Both the position numbers and the translations under genes were made by a program. Positions 54,364 through 64,000 of a stretch of 64,000 nucleotides of DNA are shown piece by piece. The stretch is taken from assembly GCA_903912525.1 (NCBI GenBank), contig CAIWHK010000042.1, positions 1-64,000 of the forward strand, written 5' to 3'. The notes beneath the pieces are model-generated. The model made no database searches. It was given only the letters and a program-made list of their open reading frames with translations, and was not told the DNA's origin. The stretch's first letter is position 1, and every line of letters begins with the position of its first letter. This stretch comes from an uncultured bacterium. GTDB taxonomy: Bacteria > Krumholzibacteriota > Krumholzibacteriia > LZORAL124-64-63.

Positions 54364-54750
54364 TCAGACCAGCACGGTCTCCACGTGGTGGGCGAACTCG
54401 CGCCGGTTCTTCTGCAGGACGCTTTTCTTGACCACGCCCATCTCGGTCAGGACCTCGCACAGGCCCGGACGCACGCTGCGCTGGTCTTCCAGCACCTGTT
54501 CCATGTCGCGGCGCTCGAGGTAGCCCATGAAGACGGCCTGCTCGCCGAAGCGCAGTCCGGTCTCCGGCTGCTCGGCCAGGATCGCGAACACCTGCTTCAT
54601 GTTCAGCAGGCCCTTCTTGAGGGCGAGGCGGCCGAACGGCGGCGTCCGGCGGCGCTGCTCGTCCAGCGCGTAGAGGGCGTCCTCGGCGGAGATGACGTTG
54701 GTATCGACCAGGAACTGGGCGAAGGCTTCGCTGAATCGCAGGTCATCCAT
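54364..54750 (-). CDS. Small soluble protein of MshEN-like outline
   Basis: A 128-residue helical protein ([42 protein letters not shown]; then a second similar unit [25 protein letters not shown]). The repeated plan, helix-FG-x-L-A-x-x-x-G-L/Y-helix, resembles the N-terminal MshEN/GspE regulatory domain, some of which bind c-di-GMP; this is a resemblance only. The start is ATG 54750 or GTG 54756; GGGAG is 10 or 4 bases away, so it stays open. It is divergent from asnS. Confidence 0.65.
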   Translation of the reverse strand: MDDLRFSEAFAQFLVDTNVISAEDALYALDEQRRRTPPFGRLALKKGLLNMKQVFAILAEQPETGLRFGEQAVFMGYLERRDMEQVLEDQRSVRPGLCEVLTEMGVVKKSVLQKNRREFAHHVETVLV

Positions 54751-54986
54751 CAGCACGATACTCCCGGGTTGCCGGCCGCGAAGGGGCGGCCGGGCGCCAC
54801 AAGTCAGTTGACGAAAAGATTATCGGCACCCTGCGACGCCACTTGACCGGCAGGTTTCACGCCCCCGGACCGGGGCCCCGGGGGGCGCCGGCCGCTTGTC
54901 GGCCCAGCCCGGTTGCGCTATCTTCGGCGGTCAGGGCGCTTGCCGGCGCGGCGGCGCCCTCATCCCGGTATCCCCAAGGAGCGGCC

Positions 54987-56387
<1,401 letters not shown>

Positions 56388-56405
56388 TCGACACTGCTGA
56401 GCGAG

Positions 56406-56437
56406 ACGGCGGGGCCTGCGGGCCCCGCCGCCGTTTT
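56406..56437 (+). terminator. asnS: Intrinsic terminator after asnS
   Basis: GGCGGGGCC and GGCCCCGCC form a perfect 9-base stem with loop TGCG; GCCGTTTT follows. Confidence 0.85.
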
Positions 56438-56482
56438 CAACCAAGGCGCCGCCCGCGGCGCGCAACCTGACCGGGAGACCGC

Positions 56483-57856
<1,374 letters not shown>

Positions 57857-57887
57857 CTGCCGTTGCGCGGCCGGTTTAGCGATTATT

Positions 57888-57925
57888 GCAGGCCCTGGGC
57901 CCGGCCCGGGGCCTGCGTCTTTTCC
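57888..57925 (+). terminator. Intrinsic terminator after the peptide transporter
   Basis: GCAGGCCC (57888-57895) pairs with GGGCCTGC (57909-57916), and GTCTTTTCCTT follows. Confidence 0.8.
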
Positions 57926-58005
57926 TTATTGCCCCTCAAACGGGTGGGATTCGGGCCGATCCCATGGCACTGGCGAATTGTGATCGACGCTGAAGGGGGA
58001 TCGGC

Positions 58006-59226
58006 GTGATGCCGCATGGTGCCCGTCGTGCTCTGGTCCTGAGCTCCATCCATGACCTGCCGCCGCTCAACCAGGTGGCGCGCCATCTCATCGGCATGCT
58101 CGGCAACGACCGCACGTCGGCCCTCGACCTCGACCATGTCATCCGCAACGACCAGGCACTGACGGCGCGCGTGCTGAAGCACGCGAACGGTTCGATGTAC
58201 GGGAAATCGCGGCGCATCGCCTCGCTGGCCGAGGCCGTGGTGCTGATGGGCGAAAACCAACTGCAGGAACTCGTGCTCGGCGTGAGCGTGCTCGAATCGA
58301 TGGGCCAGGTGCTGCTGCCCGGGTTCGAGGAAGTGGCCTGGGACCATTCGGTGGATTGTGCGGCGGCGGCGCGTGCATTGGCGCGCCTGGACCGGAAGGT
58401 GGATCCCGAGGTGGCCTTCGTGGCGGGGCTGCTGCACGACATCGGCCTGCTTGTCATGGCGCGCGCGGCGCCGGCCGAGATGGCCGACGTGATGGCGCTG
58501 GCTCCCGACGACCCGTTGGCCTCCGAGCGCCGGCATCTGGGCGTGAATCACGCGCAGGTGGGGCAGCGCCTGCTGGAGATGTGGAACCTGCCGCCAGTGC
58601 TGGCCGAGGCGGTGCGTCTGCACCATGCGCCGCACCGCAAGTACGCCGTCATCAACCCGCTGGTGAACGTCGTGGCGCTGGCCGATGTGCTGGCGACGAT
58701 CGGCGGCAACACGCTCTATCCGGCGGCTGCGCGGCCCGACCCGTTCGCCCTGCTGAAGATGTGCGGGGTGAGCGTCGATCGCCTGCCCGCGCTGTTCGAC
58801 GAACTGGCGCAGAGCCGCGACGAGGCGCGACGACTACTGGCGACGGTGCGCGGCCCCGGGCACCGTCCGCAGGACACGGATGAAAGCCCAGCCGCGCCGC
58901 GCGTGTTCTCGGTGTTCGCGGTTGATGCGCTGCGCCGCGGGTGGTACGAGCACTCGTTGCGGCACCTTGGGCATTCCGTGGTTTCGCCCGAGGGCCACGA
59001 CGGGTTCGAGGCGCCGGAGTGGATCATCGCTGACCTGCACGGCGCGTCGCCGGACTCGCGTGCGCGGATCGAGCGCGCCGCAGGGACCTGCGGCGCCCGG
59101 TTGGCCCTCGTGACCACCACGGTCGTGAGCAGCGGGCCGTGGCGCGAGGCGCCGCGCCTGACGCCCGTCCTGGACACCCGTGTGATCGGGCAACTGCTTG
59201 CGCAGGACAGCCTCGCCTACGCCTGA
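58006..59226 (+). CDS. HDOD-domain signalling protein
   Basis: A 406-residue protein. Residues about 12-215 are an HDOD domain (LVLSSIHDLPPLNQVARHLIGML, IRNDQALTARVLKHANGSMYG, LGVSVLESMG, AFVAGLLHDIGLLVMAR, then WNLPPVLAEAVRLHHAPH). The last 110 residues (APRVFSVFAVDALRRGWYEHSLRHLGHSVVSPE...) have a weak alpha/beta outline I cannot assign. HDOD proteins act in regulation; most lack phosphodiesterase activity. The start is GTG 58006 or ATG 58009, with AAGGGGG just upstream. The end overlaps the convergent MFS gene by 10 bases. Confidence 0.85.
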   Translation: MMPHGARRALVLSSIHDLPPLNQVARHLIGMLGNDRTSALDLDHVIRNDQALTARVLKHANGSMYGKSRRIASLAEAVVLMGENQLQELVLGVSVLESMGQVLLPGFEEVAWDHSVDCAAAARALARLDRKVDPEVAFVAGLLHDIGLLVMARAAPAEMADVMALAPDDPLASERRHLGVNHAQVGQRLLEMWNLPPVLAEAVRLHHAPHRKYAVINPLVNVVALADVLATIGGNTLYPAAARPDPFALLKMCGVSVDRLPALFDELAQSRDEARRLLATVRGPGHRPQDTDESPAAPRVFSVFAVDALRRGWYEHSLRHLGHSVVSPEGHDGFEAPEWIIADLHGASPDSRARIERAAGTCGARLALVTTTVVSSGPWREAPRLTPVLDTRVIGQLLAQDSLAYA

Positions 59227-60419
59227 GCCGGCGCGCGCGGCGACGGCACCGCGAGCCACAACAGCAGCGCCGAGGCGCCCGCCAACGCCGCGCCCAACCC
59301 GAAGGCCCACAGCGGCCCGGCTCCCTGCCACAAGGCCCCGAAGATGACGCTCGCCGGCAGCGCGCCTGCGCCCAGCGCGAAGGCGTGCCACCCGAAGGCG
59401 CCCGCGCGCGCGTGGGCCGGGGCCAGGTCGGCCAGCAACGCCTTCTCGACGCCCTCGGTCAGCCCGTAGAACAGTCCGTAGGCCGCGAACAGCGCCCAGG
59501 CATGCCAGGCCTCGGTGGCGCGCGCGAACCCCAGGTAGACCAGCGCGTACACGGCCCAACCGGCGATGATCAGCCGGCGGCGGTCCATGCGGTCAGACAG
59601 CGCGCCCAGCGGCAGCGTCGAACCGGCCTTCACGAGGTGGAACCAGGCCCACAGCAGGGGCAGGTGCGCCGCGCGCACGCCCAGGTCGCTGGCGCGCAAG
59701 AGCAGGAACGCGTCGCTGGAATTGCCCAGCGTGAACAGCAGCAGGATGATCAGGTAGCGCCGCAGCGGACCGCGGGGGATGGCGTCGAGCGTGCGCGCGG
59801 GCGCTTTCGGCGCGGCATCGGCGGCGGCGACCGAGCCGGCCTCGCGCACCTTCCACACTACCAGCGCCGCGCCGGCCAGGCCCGGGATGGCCGCCAGCAG
59901 GAACACCGTGCGCAGCGGCAGGTGGGCGCCGGCGAGCAACGCCGTGGCCAGCAGCGGTCCCAGCAGCGCGCCGGTGTGGTCCATCGAGCGCTGCAGGCCG
60001 AAGGCGCGGCCGCGCTGGTCGGGCGCCGTCGAGTCGGCGATGAGCGCGTCGCGCGGCGCGCCGCGCAGGCCCTTGCCCACGCGGTCGGTGAAGCGGATCA
60101 GCAGTACGTAGCCGGGGGTCGAGGCGATGGCGACCAGGGGGCGCGCCAGCGCCGCCAGTCCATAGCCGAAGACGATGAGGGGTTTGCGTCGCTTGACGCG
60201 GTCGCTGCGCAGGCCGGCGGCCAGCTTGACCAGCGCCGCGGTCGACTCGGCGACGCCTTCGATGGCGCCCAGCGTGGCGGGCCCGGCCATCAGCACGGTC
60301 GTCAGGAACAGCGGCAGCAGCGGGTAGATCATCTCGCTGGCCACGTCGGTCAGCAGCGAGACCGCGCCCAGCGTGACGACATTGGCTCCGAGCCCGCGCA
60401 GGATCCGCGGTGTCCTCAC
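59217..60419 (-). CDS. MFS transporter
   Basis: A 400-residue major-facilitator transporter of about 12 helices (VVTLGAVSLLTDVASEMIYPLLPLFL start; VLLIRFTDRVGKGLRGAPRDALIAD is the conserved loop of a drug/nickel-type MFS group; AAYGLFYGLTEGVEKALLADL later). The substrate is unknown. It starts with GTG overlapping the TGA of the STAS gene (GTGA), making it the third gene of an operon after an acyl-CoA synthetase and a STAS protein. Confidence 0.88.
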   Translation of the reverse strand: MRTPRILRGLGANVVTLGAVSLLTDVASEMIYPLLPLFLTTVLMAGPATLGAIEGVAESTAALVKLAAGLRSDRVKRRKPLIVFGYGLAALARPLVAIASTPGYVLLIRFTDRVGKGLRGAPRDALIADSTAPDQRGRAFGLQRSMDHTGALLGPLLATALLAGAHLPLRTVFLLAAIPGLAGAALVVWKVREAGSVAAADAAPKAPARTLDAIPRGPLRRYLIILLLFTLGNSSDAFLLLRASDLGVRAAHLPLLWAWFHLVKAGSTLPLGALSDRMDRRRLIIAGWAVYALVYLGFARATEAWHAWALFAAYGLFYGLTEGVEKALLADLAPAHARAGAFGWHAFALGAGALPASVIFGALWQGAGPLWAFGLGAALAGASALLLWLAVPSPRAPAQA

Positions 60420-60754
60420 GCGCGTCCGGCCAGGGCCTTGTCGCGGTCGGGGTACACGTCGAACACGCGCTCGAGGCGGGAGACCTGGAAGATGCTCAGC
60501 ACGCGCTCGCTCAGGCCGCAGATGCGCAGCGTGCCGTCGGCCGCCTTCAGCGAGTGGTGGATCGTGATGAGGATGCCGAGCCCCGTCGAGTTGACCCAGG
60601 GCACGCCGGCCAGGTCCAGCACCACATGGGGGCTGCCCGCGTCGATGACGGTCTTGACCTCCTCCTTGAGGATGTCCAGGTCATAGTTGCTCATGACCTT
60701 GCCCGAGACCTCGAGCACCGTCGCGGCCCCGTGGGGGATGCGGTTGACCTTCAT
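60416..60754 (-). CDS. STAS-domain anti-sigma factor antagonist-like protein
   Basis: A 112-residue single STAS domain: TVLEVSGKVMSNYDLDILKEEVKTVID, VVLDLAGVPWVNSTGLGILITIHHSLK (the phosphorylatable Ser/Thr loop, with Asn in place of the usual Asp) and LRICGLSERVLSIFQVSRLERVFDVYPDRDKAL. Such proteins bind anti-sigma kinases and are switched by phosphorylation. No matching kinase or phosphatase gene is adjacent. AAGGAG is 5 bases before the ATG. It lies between the acyl-CoA synthetase (26-base gap) and the MFS gene (overlap). Confidence 0.9.
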   Translation of the reverse strand: MKVNRIPHGAATVLEVSGKVMSNYDLDILKEEVKTVIDAGSPHVVLDLAGVPWVNSTGLGILITIHHSLKAADGTLRICGLSERVLSIFQVSRLERVFDVYPDRDKALAGRA

Positions 60755-60780
60755 CGTGGCTCCTTGGCGGTGTTCACCGG

Positions 60781-62457
60781 TCAGCCGGCGAAGGCGTCGT
60801 AGACGCGCCGCTTGATCTTCTTCGTGGGGGTCTTCTCGAATTCCTCGTAGAGGACCTTCAACCGGGCAATCTGGGCATAACCCGGCAGCTTCTGGTTCAG
60901 TTCCTGCCGGTTGGCCTCCATGCGGGTCTCGACCTGGCCGCCCTTGAGGCAGGCGCGATCGACCGACTCGAGGTCGGGGTAGACCAGCGCCAGCAGCTTG
61001 CCGTCGCGCTCGATCACCAGCGACTCCTCGACGCACGGCATGTTGTTCAGCTGGCTCTCGATCTCCTCGGGGTAGATGTTCTGTCCCGAGGCCGACAGGA
61101 TCATGTTCTTCGAGCGCCCCGTCAGGTACAGGAAACCGTCGGCGTCGAAGCGGCCCAGGTCGCCCGTGTGCAGCCAGCCGTCCTTGTCGATGCACGCGGC
61201 CGTGGCCTCGTCGTCGTTGTAGTAGCCCAGCATGCGGTTCTCGCCGCGCACCAGCACCTCGCCGATGTCGCCCGGCTTCTGCGCGCCGTCGATGCGGCAT
61301 TCCATGTAGGGGATGACCTTGCCCACGCTGCCGATGGGCGGGTTTTCCGACCACGCCGAATAGCTGATGAGCGGTCCGCACTCGGTCATGCCGTAGCCGC
61401 AGGTCAGGTTGAAGCCGATCTTGCGGAAGAACTGCTCGACGTCGCGGTTCAGCGCCGCGCCGCCCACGACCAGTTCGCGGTAGTTGCCGCCGAAGGCCTC
61501 GTAGAGCGCGTCGCGGATCTTCTTCTGCACGAAGGCGCGCAGGCCCGGCAGCTTCATCATGAACTGCACGTTGGCCGATTCCAGCTGCGGCTTGACGCGG
61601 TTGCGGTAGATCTTCTCGATGATCAGCGGCACCGACATCACCACGACGGGCTTCAGTTCGGCGAACGCCGCCAGCAGCACCTTGGGCGTGGGGATCTTCT
61701 CGACGAACGTCACGTGGCAACCCGCGAAGTAGGGCGCCAGGAAGTCGAAGGCGCAGCCGAAGGCGTGTGCCAGCGGCAGGAACGAGACGATGTTGTCGCC
61801 CGGCTGCAGCGAGACGTGGTCCAGGAAGAAGCGCACGTTCACCATCAGGGCGCGGTGCGTCAGCATGACGCCCTTCGAGAAGCCGGTGGTGCCCGAGGTG
61901 TAGACGATGGTCGCCAGCTGGTCGCCGCCCACCATGGGCAGCTTCAATTCGGCCGCCGAACGGGGGGTGTCCGAGGCGCTGAACGGCGCGGCCAGCGCGG
62001 CCATGGCCGCCGTCGTGTGCTTGTCCTCGCCCCACAGGGCGCTGAAGTCGCGCAGGCGGACCGCGGCCTCGACCGACGGCATCTTGTCGCTGTCGACGGC
62101 GTCTGCGGCCGCATCGGCCAGGAAGAGCAGCTTGCAGCCGCTGTGGCGGACGATGTGCTCGATCTCCGAGCCGGTGAAATCCGGCAGGATGGGTACGATG
62201 ACCGCCCCGCGCGTCACCGCCGCCAGGTAGACCACCGCCCAGTGGATGCAGTTGCGCCCGACCAGGCCGACGCGGTCGCCCGCGCGGAGTTCCAGCGCGT
62301 CGAACAGGCGGTGCAGGCGTATGACACGGCGCGCGACATCGCCGTAGGTCAGGGTGCCGCCGCCCAGGTCACTGAAACAGGGCACATCCCAGTTGTGGCG
62401 CAGGGATTGGCCGATGCCGTCGGCGAAGTTCTCGCTGATCGTTCGGTGGGCGGTCAT
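60781..62457 (-). CDS. Long-chain acyl-CoA synthetase (AMP-forming ligase)
   Basis: A 558-residue ANL-superfamily enzyme. The phosphate loop is IVYTSGTTGFSKGVMLTH, followed by SFLPLAHAFGCAFDF, CGYGMTECGPLISY, DGWLHTGDLGRFDADGFLYLTGRSKNMI and the C-terminal KTPTKKIKRRVY with the catalytic Lys. It activates fatty acids to acyl-AMP and then acyl-CoA; the chain-length preference is unknown. AAGGAG precedes the ATG. A 390-base leader with a small ORF and terminator lies upstream, so expression is probably controlled after initiation. It heads the operon with the STAS and MFS genes. Confidence 0.93.
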   Translation of the reverse strand: MTAHRTISENFADGIGQSLRHNWDVPCFSDLGGGTLTYGDVARRVIRLHRLFDALELRAGDRVGLVGRNCIHWAVVYLAAVTRGAVIVPILPDFTGSEIEHIVRHSGCKLLFLADAAADAVDSDKMPSVEAAVRLRDFSALWGEDKHTTAAMAALAAPFSASDTPRSAAELKLPMVGGDQLATIVYTSGTTGFSKGVMLTHRALMVNVRFFLDHVSLQPGDNIVSFLPLAHAFGCAFDFLAPYFAGCHVTFVEKIPTPKVLLAAFAELKPVVVMSVPLIIEKIYRNRVKPQLESANVQFMMKLPGLRAFVQKKIRDALYEAFGGNYRELVVGGAALNRDVEQFFRKIGFNLTCGYGMTECGPLISYSAWSENPPIGSVGKVIPYMECRIDGAQKPGDIGEVLVRGENRMLGYYNDDEATAACIDKDGWLHTGDLGRFDADGFLYLTGRSKNMILSASGQNIYPEEIESQLNNMPCVEESLVIERDGKLLALVYPDLESVDRACLKGGQVETRMEANRQELNQKLPGYAQIARLKVLYEEFEKTPTKKIKRRVYDAFAG

Positions 62458-62544
62458 GGGGCTCCTTCGGATGGCGAGGCTTGGTCGGCACTGTACCGTA
62501 TCGCGGGCGCAGGGACAACGACAGGTCTGTCCCGCACCGGTTGC

Positions 62545-62586
62545 CGGAAAACGGAGGGCGCCGGCACTTCGCGCGCCGGCGCCCTC
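62545..62586 (-). terminator. Terminator hairpin in the leader of the acyl-CoA synthetase operon
   Basis: GAGGGCGCCGGC and GCCGGCGCCCTC form a perfect 12-base stem around a 9-base loop (62554-62586). On the minus strand CGTTTTCC follows. It lies about 90 bases before the synthetase start codon, downstream of the promoter and the small ORF, so it would block the operon unless bypassed. Confidence 0.7.
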
Positions 62587-62592
62587 GTAGCT

Positions 62593-62680
62593 TCAGTGCG
62601 GGCGGCGTCGGGTTTCCCCACCGGGGTCACCTCTCAGCCTGTCGCCGCAGTGGCCCCTCAGAGCGGGGACGCCACCTCCA
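62593..62680 (-). other. Structured leader segment
   Basis: On the minus strand GGTGGCGTC (about 62668-62676) can pair with GACGCCGCC (about 62601-62609). This encloses two small hairpins, CCCC-GCTCTGA-GGGG and CCCC-GGT-GGGG. The fold lies between the small ORF and the terminator. I could not match it to a known riboswitch; a CTGAGA hexamer alone is not enough for a TPP element. Confidence 0.35.
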
Positions 62681-62705
62681 CTGAGCCGAGTCTATGACTA
62701 CCCAC
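62658..62705 (-). CDS. Possible 15-residue leader peptide
   Basis: A GTG codon opens MGSHRLGSVEVASPL and a TGA closes it. Eleven bases, GGAGGTGATCC (62707-62717), lie immediately upstream and match the full complement of the 16S rRNA 3' end, an unusually perfect Shine-Dalgarno site with correct spacing. The peptide has no run of one amino acid, so classical starvation attenuation is not evident. Position between promoter and terminator suggests a regulatory leader. Confidence 0.45.
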   Translation of the reverse strand: MGSHRLGSVEVASPL

Positions 62706-62858
62706 TGGATCACCTCCAAACCGGGCGTGACCATCGCGGCGAGACCCACCTCGCCCGGCCCCTCGGACCGCCCAGGCCCTCCGGGGCCGCCGCGCGTTCG
62801 GCGCGGAACGGGCACCCGCGGCGTGAATCCGGTCAGCCCGGGTCCCGCCGCTGGGGAG

Positions 62859-62887
62859 AGTATACGGGAGCGTGGGTCGCCGGTCCA
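62859..62887 (-). promoter_or_regulatory. Promoter of the acyl-CoA synthetase operon leader
   Basis: On the minus strand TGGACC (62882-62887) is 17 bases from TATACT (62859-62864). Transcription from about 62852 would give a leader near 390 bases. Confidence 0.5.
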
Positions 62888-62989
62888 CGGTTCCCGACCA
62901 GTTGCCTCGCCGACGCGGATTTTTGCGCTCCGTTAAATGAAAATAGATATTCACTGGGCCTGCGTCCGTCCATGGGCTGACCCCGGCCG

Positions 62990-63028
62990 GCGGCGAAAGG
63001 GCCCGGCGATGTCCGCCTCGCCGGGCCC
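62990..63028 (-). terminator. Intrinsic terminator after the SDR gene
   Basis: GGGCCCGGCGA (62999-63009) and TCGCCGGGCCC (63018-63028) form a perfect 11-base stem; on the minus strand TTTCG follows. The region from here to the leader promoter, about 62888-62989, includes an AT-rich patch at 62931-62953 and no gene. Confidence 0.8.
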
Positions 63029-63058
63029 TTCGTGTCGTTCCCTGTATCGCGCGAAGCG

Positions 63059-63808
63059 TTACGGCATCTGGATCCCGCCGCTGACCGGGATGTAGGCGCC
63101 GCTGACGAATCCCGTCGCGTCGTCCGCCAGCGCGGCCACGATGCCGGCCACGTCGGCCGCCTCGCCCACGCGACGCATCGGCGTCATGCCGGCGATGGCC
63201 GTGACCTGCGCCTCGGGCATGTGCGCCGTGGCGTCGGTGCGCGTCAGGCCCGGCGCCACCGTGTTGACGCGGATGCCGTAGGGCCCCAGCTCGAACGCCA
63301 GCGACTTCATCAGGCCGTCGACGCCCGACTTGCTGGTCGTGTGCGCGCTGAACCCGTAGGCAGGGTAGCGCGACAGGCCGCTGCTGATGCCGATGATGCA
63401 ACCGCTGCGGCGCGCGATCATCGAGGCCATGGCCGCCTTGGCCGGCAGGAAGAAGCTGCGCATCTCGTCGAGCACCTTCGTCTCGAATTCGGCCTGCGTC
63501 AGCTCGGTGACCGGCTTCCAGGGCACGGCCGGGCCGGCGTTGAGCACCAGGATGTCGATGGGCCCGACCTCGGCCATGGCGGCGGTGAAGAGGCGGTCGA
63601 CCTGCTCGGCGTCGCGCACATCGCCGGGCAGGGCCACGGCGCGCCCGCCGGCGGCGGTGATGTCGGCCACGACCTTCAGCGCCACGTCCTTCGACTGGTG
63701 GTAGTTGACGACCACGGCGGCGCCGCGCTCGGCCAGCAGGCGGGCGCAGGCGGCGCCGATGCCACGGCTGCCGCCGGTCACGAGGGCCGTTTTTCCTGCC
63801 AATTGCAT
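63059..63808 (-). CDS. Short-chain dehydrogenase/reductase, FabG-like, with His at the catalytic Tyr position
   Basis: A 249-residue SDR. The nucleotide loop is TGGSRGIG (11-18), then LVLNAGPA, Ser142-Ser143 and the late RVNTVAPGLTRTDA and GAYIPVSGG. In the catalytic region the expected Tyr-x3-Lys is His156-x3-Lys160 (AHTTSKSG). That would impair the usual reductase chemistry, so the enzyme may be altered or degenerate. AGGAG is 5 bases before the ATG at 63808. A terminator follows. It is otherwise close to 3-oxoacyl-ACP reductases; the substrate is not known. Confidence 0.88.
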   Translation of the reverse strand: MQLAGKTALVTGGSRGIGAACARLLAERGAAVVVNYHQSKDVALKVVADITAAGGRAVALPGDVRDAEQVDRLFTAAMAEVGPIDILVLNAGPAVPWKPVTELTQAEFETKVLDEMRSFFLPAKAAMASMIARRSGCIIGISSGLSRYPAYGFSAHTTSKSGVDGLMKSLAFELGPYGIRVNTVAPGLTRTDATAHMPEAQVTAIAGMTPMRRVGEAADVAGIVAALADDATGFVSGAYIPVSGGIQMP

Positions 63809-64000
63809 GGGATCTCCTATTCGCGAATTCGGGCCGCAGGGGCCGACTCCGGTGGGTGGGCTGTGCCGAATGACGATAGCCGCAAGCCCCCAGGGGCGCA
63901 ACGGGCGGGGGGGTGAGGGGTTGCGCGGGTAATCGCTAAAGCCCATCCGCACCCGGTCGATCTCCTCAACGCGGTGGGCGCGTGGTCCGGGGGCCACGAT
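63809..64000. other. Right-edge intergenic stretch
   Basis: No supported gene. ATTCGCGAAT (63818-63827) is a short palindrome next to the SDR ribosome-binding site. The reading frame of the SDR stays open to the right edge on the minus strand, but with a composition (Pro/Arg runs) that looks non-coding and no start signal. Confidence 0.4.

Noticed and set aside
62593-62680. TPP or cobalamin riboswitch suggested by CTGAGA and GCCACTG in the leader.
   Set aside because: The remaining conserved boxes and their order are absent for both families.
62705-62717. CTGGATCACCTCC on the plus strand equals the 3' end of 16S rRNA.
   Set aside because: Only 13 bases match and no other rRNA sequence is nearby. 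It is better read on the minus strand as a perfect Shine-Dalgarno site.

Overview
The window is strongly GC-rich bacterial chromosome, densely coded and without tRNA, rRNA, CRISPR or insertion-sequence genes that I could find. Signal peptides, lipoproteins, outer-membrane-type barrels and four secreted proteins ending in an FlgD/Ig-like domain with a PNPFNP motif point to a Gram-negative, double-membraned bacterium. The style (tandem TolB-propeller Ser/Thr kinases, PNPFNP domains, high GC) fits poorly cultured lineages around the FCB group (Eisenbacteria, Krumholzibacteriota, Latescibacterota-like). That placement is inference.

Left part (1-15.9 kb): four tandem, nearly overlapping genes for membrane Ser/Thr kinases with extracytoplasmic beta-propellers (1-9028, minus; the first is cut by the window edge). 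Then come two paralogous secreted proteins with a shared W-x-x-LK-x-x-Y C-terminus, an ECF sigma/anti-sigma pair, an RDD membrane protein, an APC amino-acid permease, and an AAA ATPase/DUF4143 gene with an elaborate AT-rich operator.

Middle part (15.9-43.1 kb): an apparent beta-1,3-glucan (laminarin-type) utilisation locus. It encodes a GH17 glucanase, a GPH-family sugar symporter, a GH16-like enzyme with sorting domain, a 1182-residue GH94/GH149-type phosphorylase, a secreted carbohydrate-binding-like protein, a GH1 beta-glucosidase, a remarkable TIM-barrel glycosidase apparently fused to an outer-membrane beta-barrel, a GH16 lipoprotein, a ROK regulator and a glycan-binding-like lipoprotein. 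Three copies of one 23-bp palindrome (18555-18577, 25086-25108, 43078-43100), each overlapping a TTGAC-type promoter, tie four transcription units into one regulon. The ROK protein is the obvious candidate repressor. Between these arms lie unrelated genes: a nucleotidyltransferase pair, large secreted repeat proteins, a lipoprotein broken by an amber codon, an RluA pseudouridine synthase and an NHL-type lipoprotein.

Right part (43-64 kb): housekeeping genes (amidohydrolase, SMUG1-type uracil-DNA glycosylase, aaRS-like/carA/carB operon, a GT2 double glycosyltransferase, asnS, POT peptide transporter, HDOD protein, an acyl-CoA synthetase-STAS-MFS operon, an SDR). Two non-coding elements stand out. 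A tandem pair of structured RNAs with compensatory stem changes lies at 46.3-46.7 kb. A long leader with a tiny ORF and an intrinsic terminator lies ahead of the acyl-CoA synthetase operon (62.46-62.89 kb). An 18-bp perfect palindrome recurs in three intergenic places, and once imperfectly inside a signal-peptide region.
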